This document shows, piece by piece, positions 26,701 to 37,920 of a stretch of DNA of 64,000 nt (position 1 is the stretch's first letter; every line of letters begins with the position of its first letter). A program made the position numbers and the translations under genes. The DNA comes from Chiridota heheva (taxonomy: Eukaryota; Echinodermata; Holothuroidea; Apodida; Chiridotidae): the NCBI GenBank assembly GCA_020152595.1, contig JAIGNY010003313.1:1352001-1416000 (forward strand), given 5' to 3'. The notes under the pieces are model-generated. The model did no database searches, was not told the origin of the DNA, and saw only the letters and a list, made by a program, of their open reading frames with translations.

Positions 26701-28880
26701 AATTAATAAATTAATTGGTATAGCAATGGGATGCAAAAAATGTTTTTTGAAAAGATTGAGGACAGAAATCACCCATTTGTTTAAAGGAATATAGTGGTGA
26801 AAAAACTACTTCAATACTAGGAGATATGCAAACTCAGAAATGACTGACATTAGACTAATTGTGACACTCTCACATTACTCAAAATGCTTCATATATTTTA
26901 TGTTAGATGAGATTGTGTGGCTTAAAACCAATGGATATGTTAAGGAATCCTTTAAGAGTCAAACTTCTCCACACAATTTATTCGAGTTTTAGATTCAAAT
27001 TTAACTAGACAAAAGTTAGGGATTTATTTTGATAATAGAGTTAACAAATTAGAAATATATTGATTCAATCTGGCTATTATAAATCTAGCAAAATCGATAT
27101 GTCTGAATATTCTTTTCACTGCTTTCAGACCTTTTAGAAAAATGCATTACTTCTATTTCTCCAAGTTTTATAGTCATCCATGATAAAGAAAAACTGTATA
27201 TAGGCTATATCATATATGCACGAAAACTGCAATTTATGCAATGTACTGACATAAGTTATATTCCCCATTGAGGTTCAGGGCCTCTTTTGAAGGCTACAAT
27301 GTTATAAAAGGATTGTCTTTATTATAGGCATTGCTTCGATACTTTTGTCTCATGATTTCCTGGACGCACGCACGTATGCATGCATGCATGCATGCTGCAT
27401 GCATGCATGCGCTAAATGGAATTCTACTTACTGCTGGAAAGATTTGTTTGGTGTATTGCATATAATTGTTTTTATTTTCAATAAAACATAAATGAACAGT
27501 AAGTATTTATTCTTATTAGAATATGAGGGGTAAATAGAATCTGATAAGAATTACTGAATTAACATTTATTGATAAGCTTGCGCGAAAGTTATTTTGTAGT
27601 ATAGTAATCTGGTAGTACATTAAACGCAATTTCTACTTGTTTTACGTTTAGTAACTCTCTAGACTTATAAACTGCTAAAACAGTGGGTTTTATTACACAA
27701 AAGTATGTTCCTAAAAGTGTGTGTTACACGTAAAAGCTAAACACAAAACCACTCGGAGGATTCACTTGACAGCTTAGTAAATATTCATACAATATACATG
27801 CAATCGATTTACATCATGTGCAGTACTTCCCACTGTGCATGCAGCCACCCCCATTTTTAAATCACTTGCTCAAGAAAGCTGCCAAATTCATACGACTCCC
27901 AGATTATTGCTAATAATTTTAATTGCTGAATTTTTCAATGTCATTGCAACCGACTTTCAATGCACACTATCCTACCTTTATAATACCTGAATACAGAAGC
28001 CATGCTTGAAGTAAATATGCTCAGATTGAAAAGCATATTTGCGTGAGGTTTGATGTAGTTTGTTGAATCACTGTGACATGTACAGCTACTGACTGGTTGA
28101 ATCAATAACACATGTTCTAATGCACTGATTAGTTCCTGTTAAAGGAGCGCAAAACCACGAAATAAGTAGTGTAAAGATGTAGTAATTTCGGAAGTAATGT
28201 CTACCACAATCCTTACAACATTATACAGTTCCAGCCTTCTGGAATATCAGTGCCAGGAGGGAGGCTCGTCTCAGTAAAATTGTGTGATACGAACATTCTT
28301 TCGGAATCCCTGTCTATTTGGACAGTCAAAAAGTGGCACGTTGTGTGTGTGAAGTTGCGTGCACGGCGCATGATCAGTGGCGCAACGCCGGGGCCGGACA
28401 GCCGGAGGCCTAGGGTTAACTTAACGTTTGTTTCATGTGTAGGCTACTATATGTAGATATATTAATGTTTTCAGGCTTTTTATACAACTGCCAGGGTGCA
28501 AAATTATGTACATCAAAGCATTTTGTCTTTCATTATGCAATTTGGTCAAAAGAAATATTTGTTGTGTCATGTAACATTATGCAAAAGGTAGAAAAAATCC
28601 CTATATTCACAGTTTTAAATGCATATTTGAAACAAATAAGGAAAAAACCCTTTGGAAATATATATGAATTTCAAGGTGACATAATACAGAATTCAAAACT
28701 CAAAATGTTTTACAAGCTCATTCTCAAGGACAAATGAAAGATAAAAAGATCAATGATTTTTTACTAATTGTTGAATTTCTTTTAAAATGACATTTATTTC
28801 ATCCAAATTGGGGTTGTACTTTTTGACTTATGGCTGGCTCTTTAAAACTCGTTGCTGCACCAATCATACAATCATTTGTC
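23800..28880. other. No gene recognised; a few small palindromes
   Basis: 5 kb of AT-rich sequence upstream of the arrestin-like exon. Noted: a palindromic gcccgaatattcgggc near 24,292, repeats of tattcatgg..gatcatg around 25,245-25,325, and an alternating (GCAT)n tract at 27,375-27,411. Open frames such as 25,066-25,440 plus are low-complexity Phe/Tyr-rich and not convincing. Confidence 0.4.
27375..27411. repeat. (GCAT)n alternating purine-pyrimidine palindrome
   Basis: gtatgcatgcatgcatgcat, then gctgcatgcatgcatgcgc. It is self-complementary over about 36 bp, with a one-step phase shift at ctg. It could extrude a hairpin or adopt Z-form DNA. Confidence 0.85.
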
Positions 28881-28887
28881 TTTGAAG

Positions 28888-29112
28888 TTAAAGGTGCACT
28901 AGACCGAAAAGAGAGGGTGTATTTTTAGGGGCTGCTTATCTAGCAAGCAACGGTATAGTAATTTTCTGGTTAATATGAATATTCAAGTGACCTTTGCCAT
29001 CACATCGTCTGTGGGCTTTGGAGTCATGAAGTTGATGGATCTGTTGTGAGTAATATATCTGTAAAATTCGCAAAAGCCAGCGTCCTCACTTTTCGGTAAA
29101 GTGCTCCTTTAA
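28888..29112. mobile_element. 225-bp MITE with about 26-bp TIRs flanked by TTAA
   Basis: The left end ttaaaggtgcactagaccgaa (then aagagag) matches the reverse complement of the right end (ctcacttttcggtaaagtgctcctttaa) with few mismatches. TTAA at both borders fits the target site of piggyBac- or Kolobok-type transposases. No coding capacity, so non-autonomous. Confidence 0.85.
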
Positions 29113-30610
29113 TATAGTCACCCGCTTCCTTTTCAGTCATTTCTTTTTTTATAAAAGATAAAAGATTAATAATATATTGTGTCCATTTATTTTGTCTATA
29201 TCACCAAAGCAGATTATGGTAAAGAAAGCAATAGACATTGTTTTGTAACACAGTATTTCCCATGCATCACAGATTTATACTCAGTTGATTTTAGCGATCA
29301 AGATTAAAAATAACCTTCTCAGCATATCTGCATATAGGCCTACATGCTTACACCTTGCTTGGAGGAATGATCAGGCGGTCGTAAGAAGTAAACCTCATGG
29401 ATTAGTGCCAACAATGGCATCCATGAAGGATGCGAAACCCTTCTTTTATGAATAGATGATTATCAAATTATAAATTTCCCATATCAAAGAATGTTGAACA
29501 TATCAAAGAAAGTAAATTCAAGAACTCAATGAAAAGTTAGATATAATAGGAGTGTATGTGAAATATTACATTTTGAGGAAATGTCCATCACGTCTGCTAC
29601 CCGCCCGAACATGATTTCGGACGAAAGGTTACAATTTTCTCCTTTGCGTACTGGCGTAAGCCTACTTCTTAAACACAATAGCAAAACTGTAATGATAGGC
29701 AGATAGGCATAAGTTTGTTTCTAGCATTGTAAATTTAAATATATTTATATTTTCAAACACTGATTTCCCTGATTTATGCACAGGATGTGATAGTCAGTGA
29801 GACATACAGTAGCGCATAGGCGTATAGGAAGAATTTTTATTCTGGGGAGCTGTAATTTTCAAACTTTAATTCTGGCTCCCCCCCCCCCCTTTTCATCAGG
29901 TTGACACCCCCTCCCCCTCCCTCTGATGATGTTGGAATTCCTGTGTGATGCATTCCAAGCTTCAAAGCAAAAATATGTAAATTTAAACAATTTACAGTAT
30001 ACAACATGTATCTTGAGTCAAGTTTATGGACACTTGGACTGTATTCCCTAATTACAGATCCTGCATGCAAAACTCCTTTAAACTTTTGAACTTTTAATCA
30101 CAAAATGGTTCTCACGAACTCTAACGTTAACAAACCAACAATATGCAGCTTGTAGCAGTTTGAATAATACAATTGGGCGTGGCATAAATCTGTAATCATT
30201 CCTTACGACAACTGTCATACTGGTTGTTGAAGTTTCTCCGATAAAAAAATAAATAGAATAAAGCATAGCATAGCAAGGTTTAACGTCCCGAAAGCATCCA
30301 GTGCTGGACATTATATCAAGACGACCTTTGATAACCAGTTGTGAACTGGATGACAATCCACTATGAAGAGGTGCGGCCACTAAATATTCAACAAATCTAA
30401 GACCTGAAGATCGAACATTCAAAATGATTGTGATAGTTTGTCTGGCCCCTTTGTTTTTCTAAAAGTTTTACTGGTTGGAGAAAAGCATTTTAACGGATGA
30501 GTGTTTTACAACTTGCATATTTTCATGCGGGTATTGCGTTTCTTGTACAATTATTCGAATATTTAATATTGTTTTTCTTTAGAATCAGAACATGACATCG
30601 GCAGTCCAGA
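29113..30610. other. No gene recognised; SINE/LINE tail fragment near 30,260-30,345
   Basis: A fragment with gacctttgataaccagttgtg (30,322-30,342), matching 11,101-11,120, and with ggtttaacgtcccg is a retroelement 3' tail remnant. A run of 13 C lies near 29,878. Otherwise no signal. Confidence 0.45.
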
Positions 30611-30629
30611 GAAGGAGCTAGCGATGACA

Positions 30630-32100
30630 CCGTGATATGCTCCTTTCAACCAGTGCACGATGCAGGGGATTGGAAAGCCCTATGGCGATGGAACGACGGC
30701 AACGACAGCAAATAACGCTTGATTTGAAACACAAAATAAAGATAAAAACTCTTGCAGACCCTGCCATCATCTGCAAGGGCCTGGAGAGACTATTTATAGA
30801 CATAGCTAGCTTGCAGGAGACAAGAGGACCAAGGTCAGGGCAGAGAAAGATACAACACATTTTTCTGGTCATAAAGGAATCCGGTACACGTAGAGAAGCT
30901 GGAATCGCATTGACTATTCGTAAATTTAAAACAAACTCCCATTCATAGCTGTCTGTGATAAAACAATAGCAGTCACGTTGTCCCTTGCAGGCAAGAGACC
31001 TGTCAATATCCTTTCCGGATATGCATCCACTTGATTCATTTGCATACCCCAGAATGAAAGACTGCTCATACTGCGAGACATGAGTTGGACAAATCCGTGA
31101 CCTATACAAACCTGCTTTAGGAAAGTTTGGGAAGGGGAACTACAATTCAGGAGAGGGCTTGCTTGTACTGTGTGCAGACAGCCAGCGTGCTATTTCCAAC
31201 ACATTTTTCTACCAGCCTGACAAGCATTATTATACTTGGCATCATCCGAGATCCAAGCACTATACCACCGTCTGCATTAGGCCTACATCATCACGAAACA
31301 TGCCGACATGCAGGAAATCAACTGCACAATAGTATTTCGCAGTGCAGACTGCTCTACAGACCAGTACTTAGTAAGAAAAAAATGCAACTTCAAATTCTAA
31401 CCACAAAATCGAAAACGAGCTAAAACTGTGCCAAAGAGATTGACGAGTAATGCCTCAGATGTTGTTCACATATCCAGTCAACGTCAGAAGCAAGCTTGCT
31501 TTTTAATGTATCAAGAAGTGTATAGTATTACTCTTAAGCATGGCTACGTTCTAGCGCCAACACCCTTCACATTCATAATTGTTCCTCGCTGGAGTGCTAA
31601 CTACAATACCATAAGGTCTCGGCAAGGGTGCAGATTTCAGAACCAGGAGTGACGGCAAGCTCTTTAATTTGGCGAGGTAGCGGGCTTACACCAAGTGTAG
31701 AGATGAATGCATATCAGAGAGCTACTTTTCGCTGATGAGTGATGACATAGTACTGGCTGCACACTCGCTAAAAGATAAACAAGAAACCACAACAAGATTT
31801 GCAGCAATCCGGTTTGGCCTTGAAATCAACATCTCCAAGACACAACTTGTGTACCAGTCGATAAGATATCAACAAACTATCTCTGCCAAATCACAGGTAC
31901 TCACTGACAACAAGCATTTAGCTGTTTAGAGTGTGTTTAAAAAAATCACTTTATCTCGGCACCACAGTGACCCAAAATACTCAAGCAGACATATAAAAGT
32001 CAAACGTCAAACTGGAGCTGCGGCTGCAGTCTTTGGAAAGCTTTGAAAGAGGGTATGGAACTGCTGGGACATTACATGGCAAACAAAATAAAGGAACAGC
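30630..32100 (+). mobile_element. Degraded LINE: APE endonuclease and reverse transcriptase fragments
   Basis: The plus strand reads LFIDIASLQETRG (30,791-30,829; the endonuclease IxxLQET motif), then IAVTLSLAGKRPVNILSGYAS (about 30,960-31,030), a GKFGKGNYNSGEGLLVLC block (about 31,120-31,180) and SADCSTDQYLV (about 31,340-31,370). RT-like HGYVLAPTPFTF (about 31,540-31,575), SDDIVLAAHSLKD (31,738-31,776), RFGLEINISKTQLVYQ (about 31,812-31,860) and a YLGTTVTQNTQADI-type block (about 31,952-31,995) follow. Several stops and frameshifts break it and parts of the RT are missing. The order and motifs are those of a non-LTR retrotransposon of the type often annotated as craniofacial-development-protein-2-like. 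Inactive. Confidence 0.83.
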
Positions 32101-32107
32101 TGACTGA

Positions 32108-32692
32108 AGCCGTGTTTATGAATAGTATCTACGATGAACCGTGATGCAAACTGATGGTGCATTTCAGTTGCTAGTCCAAACTGCAATGGGGCTAGAATGA
32201 TTCTTGGCCTTCTTGTTTGCATTATAGCTTGCCCTATTGATACCACCTTCAGATCAGTGTTTTTGCCAACGAACAAACCTTGCAACAACGTTAGTAGTGA
32301 CTGTGGAATGAACTGCAAAGATGCTTCTGTTGATGACATATGTTGTCTGGTTGAATATACATAATCAGAAGAGTCAACTGCTTTTATGTCACTCTTGATA
32401 AGCTTGGCAACTGTGTTTATCATTCGTATCTTGTCAATATTGGGGTCCTCTTTTGTTCCTGGTAAAAGTCATGAATAGTATTTGCTGCTTTTCGTCCAAA
32501 AGTTACAACATTTGGCTTCCCATTCAGCTCAGTGATTATGATATTGTCTTCAAAATGTTCCACCAATTTACTTTTCATATTTGTAAAGCCATAAGATGCA
32601 ACCTCGGAACCCAAAAGACATGTCTCCTTTTTCTCAATCAAGTCTGTTATTGTAATCTGTTTATCATCATTTCCCACCATTTCACTGACCAT
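32108..32692 (-). pseudogene. N-terminal/middle fragment of the multi-copy CXC-type invertebrate protein family
   Basis: The minus strand reads ITITDLIEKKE, GFTNMKSKLVEHF, IIITELNGKPNVVTFGRKAA (about 32,650-32,480). After a frame change it continues MINTVAKLIKSDIKAVDSS (from 32,423), LLTLLQGLFVGKNTDLKVVS, IGQAIMQTRRPRIILAPLQ and MHHQFASRFIVDTIHKHGF (to 32,108). I recognise this as the first half of a large, highly multi-copy family of uncharacterised proteins in marine invertebrate genomes. Its second half lies at 34.6-36.65 kb on the opposite strand. It is cut at 32,108 by the LINE remnant and has one frameshift. Confidence 0.72.
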
Positions 32693-32915
32693 AAAAACAT
32701 GGGTTTGGACACTTGAATTGTTTCATTTGGGTACTTAGATGCAAATTTATAGTAAAAATATGAATTTTGTCTTATGACGGAAGCTAATTTGCATATTATA
32801 CAAAGTAGACCACTTTCTCATGCTAGGATTTTTCAGGCCTTTTAGTATGCTTGTTTAGGGGACCATACTCAAATGCACTGCAGTGGAATAAATTCTTTAG
32901 CAATTAGTGGTGGGT
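32678..32915. repeat. Terminal-repeat copy R1 beside the CXC-family N-terminal fragment
   Basis: It is aligned with 37,175-37,416 in the same plus orientation: catgggtttggac, gtacttagatgcaaattta, atatgaattttgtctta, ggaagctaatttgcatatta, tagaccactttc, catgctagga, agtatgcttgtttagggga and gcaattagtggtgggt. Roughly six in seven bases agree. Similarity stops abruptly after gtggtgggt in both copies, which marks an element end. Confidence 0.85.
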
Positions 32916-34587
32916 TACTCCCTCAAATTTGCTAGATTGACTGGCCTATCGTAGCACGCCTTATTGTTTGTGAGCTTGTCTTTGTTAGTAACTCATAGTA
33001 GTTTGGGAAGTTTTGATACTATATCTATTGCAACACACGACCTTTCGTAAGAACTCACACGGACTTACCATTAGCATCTTGTAATGCGCGAGAAATGTTT
33101 TATACAAAGTTGGTGGCGCAGTTCCATACAATTCCAGGATATTTCAAACTGACGTAATCTTCTACAATTGGAACATTACAAGATCATTATATCGGCAGAC
33201 ACTTTAAGGCATAGAGAAATATCTGATAATTTTAATCCTCAAGCAGAAGTCAATGATGATTGACTGTGATAATCCACACTAAAGGCAGTTAATGGCACGT
33301 TATTATCGTTGAGAACAGACACAATTGTTAATTTATGAAACCTCATCAAAGGTCTTGAAAACAGTTTCTTATATACACAATTCTTAGTCTTTTCTAGAAA
33401 TGGACCTCGCCCTAAATGAAGCAGTGGCGGCGTGTCAGGGGAGGGGGAGACAAGGGCAATTGCCCCAATAGATTTCATTACCGTTACCACCCAATGATAT
33501 TAAATTGTGTGTTTTGCCCGCCCAATAATCTGACCGCCTTATGAAATCAAACAGCCGTTATTATTTTGAGCTGAATAACTATCTGCCATATCAATTCTTA
33601 AAATCGTACAATATTTATTTATTGATATGCTCTGATGAGTATTTCGGCCATTCAGCTATTTATGATATTTGCATAGCCGGTTGCAGTATGTGTTACCATA
33701 ATTTTGGGTAATTTCAATACATCACACTCCAATGCGTCTCTATAAATGATATAAATCAAACAGTGCTCCGTCATCAGTACATAAAAGTTAGGTCGTATGT
33801 CCGGGCGATCATCATCAAGAAACAAAAGCTCATGCATGATTTTTTTACCAAAAAAGTCTTAACTGAGAAATAGTAAGTATGCTACTTATAATTGTATTCA
33901 ACAGATATGATGGTTTTAAGATAATATCTGATAAAATCATGTGTGAAATGAAAACATTTGAAGTCCATATTCGAAAGTTCAATAATTATAGGGACTTAAC
34001 ACAAATTCACAATTGAGCTCATAAGAGTCTTAACGTTAAACGTGAAAACTGATACTTCGTCTTCTGGTAGGTAGCACAGAGCTAATCATTACCTATTAAA
34101 ACCTACGGTTTATTTTATTTTTTTGTAATTGGGCATTTTATTAATCCTTTCTCATGGGGGCTGTCATTTTTGGCTGCGAATAAATACGTTATTAGTTCAT
34201 TGTGCAATATCTATTGTTCTTAGAGTATCGACGTAGCTATAGGGACATGCGGGCCGGGGGTGAGTATGGCGTAGCCAATTTTGGCGCCACCCCCCTGAAA
34301 AAAATAGCTCATAAGAGTAAAACGTTGGGCACAAGAAGTAAATTTGCATGTTTTGAATCTAGGAAGCGTCAAAGCCCTGCAGGGTCCTGGGGGCGAAGCC
34401 TCCGGAAGCGCTGCTTAGGTAAAATATCCCGAAAATTGATCCGGGTATCCCTGTTGACCTTGATCCGGGTATCACTGCTGACCTTGTTTCGGGTATCACT
34501 GCTGACTTTTCCTCTTCAGTGGTTCTCTCAAGAGTTGCTAATAAATTGCAAGAAGAACGGAACTCAATGAGTTACCTAAGGACTGCC
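32916..34587. other. No gene recognised; 24-bp triplet repeat at 34,436-34,510
   Basis: Three copies of ttgatccgggtatcactgctgacc lie at 34,436-34,510. A gcagtggcggcgtgtcagggg segment near 33,420 and a gcgaagcctccgg hairpin remnant near 34,390 look like dispersed element edges. No coding signal. Confidence 0.45.
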
Positions 34588-36650
34588 CAACTGTGGTTGC
34601 AATACTTGGACATAGTTGCCATCCTAAAGAAATTCATAAAAGCTGAACGCACAGGGAATTAGATGTTACATCTTGCGGAAGTACAGGACATGTCTACCGT
34701 TTTTTTTTTGCAGCAGCGGGCACAATCTGTATGCCAAATCTGCATACTTGTATCTGCAAAAAATGTGCCAACTTGACAAGACTCCTCCTGATGTATACAC
34801 ATGCTTCATGAATGGTTTTCACGTTGTTGGGCAGGCTTATCTACTGATATCGTAATTGAGCAAGTGATAATGAGAAGTATCAAAACAAGTGGTGGGTTAA
34901 CCAGAAGCAGAGGTATGACAAAGGTTCAGCGGCCGACCTGGATATTGGGGATGCCATCTTGTGCCGAGGTAAATTTTGTTATGCAAGAGCTCACTGGTGT
35001 GAACTACAACACCAGTGAGCAGCACAAAAACACATCCAAGTCCAGACAACAACGGGACACAGAAGACACCTACAAGTTAATTTGATGCCTTTAAAGAATG
35101 GGGTCCATCCGGTAGTGAGCCATCCCTGCATTATGTTATGAGTGGTGTTGCTGCACACGACAAAGTGAATGTCAACAAGGCAAGATCTGTAGGCCAGACT
35201 ATACTAGAGTCAATGGTTGGGGAAAATGTGAATGATTACTCTTTCCAAAGGAAACATCAAGCAGTCACACTCGGATTCAAGACAACTGTTCTCGTTGGTG
35301 GAGATCCAGTTCAGGTGGATTCACGAATGCTTTTTCAGCAACTAAGTGTTATCGCCACCCGTAAAGAGCAGGAAGATCCAGCAGCTTTGTTTAAATACGA
35401 GCTTTGCAATAATCCCACATCGTTATTTGACAAAGTTGGGCTTCCTAGAGAGCCAAAACAAAGCGGCACTAGGTTATGTCCTTTGGAAAATGGTGAAACA
35501 GGATCAGACAGACCTCATCGGTGATAATCTATATTACGTGTTTGATGGTGGTGCACTCTTGCAACGTTTACCGTGGTCAAACCTTTGAGAGCATATGTCA
35601 TATGTATGTCACATATGTGACCAATTTGTATGGAAAGGCAGCCATTGTGTACGATGGTTATGAAGGTGGGTCCGCCATCAAAGATGCTACACACTGCAGA
35701 TGCACAGGCAGTTCCAAACAGCCAAAGGACCAAATGTTATATTTACAGGAGAAACTTCGCTAAAGCTGAAAAAATGTTTCTTATTATGCTAAGTTGTTTC
35801 CTTGAGAAGGCAGGTTGCACGATTCATACTAAAGGAGATGTAGACATCCTGAGCGTCAAGACAGCAGTAGAGTCAGCGAAGGTTGTCAACACCATTCTTA
35901 TTGATGCTGATGCAGATCTGCTAATTCTGTTGTGCTACCATGGCAATGCAATTGAGAAGGACCTATTCTTGAACCTGTAATAAAAGCCAACACCAAAAAA
36001 CACAGAGTATGGAAGATAAAGAAGACCATGAAGATCTTGGGAAAGAAAATCTGTTCCATATTACATGCATTGCTTGATACAACATCAAGAGATTTTGGCA
36101 TAGACAAACAAGTAGCCCTAAACCAAGTCCAGAACAATGTTGATTTCCAACAACTTGCTGACCTGTTCACAAAAGAGGGTTCTGCAAAGAAAGAGAAAAG
36201 CCCTAGTCCACATCTATAATGGCAAGAAGGATGTAGGTTTAGATCTTCTGCGGTACAAGCGTTTCTGTGAGGTGGCAAAAAGCAGCACATTCGTGGAGCC
36301 GCAGATATTGCCGCCAACGTCTGCTGCTACACATTATCATAGTCTGCAAGTATACTTTCAGATTCAGACTTGGAAAGAAGACTGCTGGACAATTAAAACC
36401 AGTAGAATGGGGATGAAAGATCACTGATGATCAATTACTGCCAGTACAGACATATCTTCCCGCTGCACCAGAGAAGTTGACTGAGATACTCAGGTGTAAC
36501 TGCAAGACCGAGTGCAGCACCAGAAGAGGCACCTGCATGAATATTCCTATCGACTGTACATGGATGTTTGGGGTGTCCCGGGTGTGTAAAGATGTCTGTT
36601 GCGCTAATTCATCTTGGGTGGAGATAGATGACAGTAGTGCTACTGAGTGA
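34588..36650 (+). pseudogene. C-terminal half of the CXC-type invertebrate protein family, many frameshifts
   Basis: Conserved blocks in order are LWLQYLDIVAILKKF (34,591), SGHNLYAKSAYLYLQ (34,713), AGLSTDIVIEQVIMRS and IKTSGGLTRSRGMT (34,830-34,915), AEVNFVMQELTGV (34,968), ARSVGQTILESMVGENV (35,180), VQVDSRMLFQQL (35,310), VFDGGALLQRLPW (35,538), LYGKAAIVYDGYEGG (35,629), DADADLLILLCYH (35,904), ILHALLDTTSR (36,058), PTSAATHYHSLQVYFQIQ (36,316) and a Cys-rich end CNCKTECSTRRGTC (36,497). The acidic VFDGG, VYDGY and DADADLLIL blocks suggest a PIN/FEN-like nuclease fold (inference). At least six frameshifts or stops make it non-functional. Confidence 0.78.
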
Positions 36651-36769
36651 TATGTTACCTGAAAATTCATTAAGAATACTAAGCATGTTACAGAATAGCA
36701 GTGAAACCTTTGTTAAATATGGATCTTGTCATCTTCATTGGGTGTCACCACTTTGAATATTTCAGGTAT

Positions 36770-37416
36770 TGTTTGTTGCTGCTTTAATTTTCCATACTTT
36801 TATATTACTTCATGTTCACTCTCTAATATGCATATTATGCAAGTTATATTCATAATATTAATCTGCAGATATGTCTATCATTTTCACATACCATGGAAAC
36901 ATGGGTTTGGATACTTGACTTGTTACTAATATGCAAAATGATAATGAAAATTAGAATTTTCTCTAATGGCAGAAACTAATTTGCATATTCTGCAAATTAT
37001 ATTGATAGTGTTACTCTGAAAATATATCCATCATGTTTATGGCTTTGGATTCTTGATTGGTTTACATTGGGTACTTGGATACAAAAATACATTTAAAATT
37101 AGAATTTTCTCCAATGGCGGGGGTTAATTTGCATAATATGCAAATTATATTCAAAACATGAATTTGCAAATATGCCTATCACGTTCACTAACCATACAAA
37201 TGGGTTTGGACTTTTGATTTGTTTGAATCAGGTACTTAGATGCAAATTTATCGTGAAAATATGAATTTTGTCTTATAGCGGAAGCTAATTTGCATATTAT
37301 GCAAATTAGACCACTTTCCCATGCTAGGATTGTTCAGGACTTTTAGTATGCTTGTTTAGGGGACCATATTGAAATACACTGCAGTGGAATGAATTATTTT
37401 GCAATTAGTGGTGGGT
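36770..37416. repeat. Terminal repeat R2: about 3.5 tandem units of roughly 150 bp plus terminal segment
   Basis: Units recur at about 36,898, 37,041 and 37,199 (catgggtttgga, aattagaattttct, aatggc, taatttgcata.tatgcaaattata). The last unit and the following 100 bp match 32,678-32,915. It lies 0.1-0.75 kb downstream of the CXC-family C-terminus, as a 3' end of the same element would. Confidence 0.82.
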
Positions 37417-37449
37417 GAAGACACTATTTTACAATAATTTCTTCCAACG

Positions 37450-37660
37450 GGAATAAAGCATGCAACTTAACCAGGAAGAAAAAATCCTCTCAGGCTTTCA
37501 AGTGGCAGTTTCCCCATTTCCTCGGAAAATTTCCTTTATTTTCGAAAAAATTCTTCGATTTTACAGAAATGTTGCCAAATTCTTCCACAATTTCCTACAG
37601 TTTTACCAATTTGTTTTACGTCCAAAAAGGTGGAAAAGCATGCATCCGGGAAGGTGAAAT
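37450..37660. repeat. Dispersed foldback-family copy (T-rich orientation)
   Basis: Contains gttgccaaattcttccacaa and ttttaccaatttg, which match the complement of 39,490-39,560 and one half of the 22.6-23.2 kb repeat. Confidence 0.55.
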
Positions 37661-37879
37661 CCAAATTATTTTTCTTCAAATCGGATATGTTTATTTCAGG
37701 TTGTTGATAAATCTTATATTTTACACCCCAGTCAAGTCTCTGATGCACCTGCATATATCTGAATATCGTACCTAATTTACCTTATGATCCCAGTTAAGGA
37801 TTTTAACTACAAACTGTTATTGTTTTCCAAAGAGTTCCTTCAAAAATGTATGGGAGCAAAACAAAATATATATTATTTT

Positions 37880-37920
37880 CTAGTAAGAGGGTGGGAGGGG
37901 GAGGGAGGGGGGGGGGGGGC
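37880..37920. repeat. G-rich tract
   Basis: gtgggagggggagggagggg is followed by a run of G. There are at least four G-runs of three or more, so it has quadruplex potential. Other long G or C runs lie at 24,550, 29,878, 38,869 and 40,098. Confidence 0.8.

Noticed and set aside
30618-31109. 163-codon minus-strand open frame
   Set aside because: It is opposite the LINE endonuclease fragments, which explain the conserved motifs on the plus strand.
35898-36317. 139-codon minus-strand open frame
   Set aside because: Antisense shadow of the CXC-family C-terminal region.
32678-37416. LTR retrotransposon with R1 and R2 as long terminal repeats
   Set aside because: R1 and R2 are direct repeats on the plus strand, but the gene halves next to them point in opposite directions. 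No tRNA primer site, gag or integrase is seen, and R2 has tandem internal structure.
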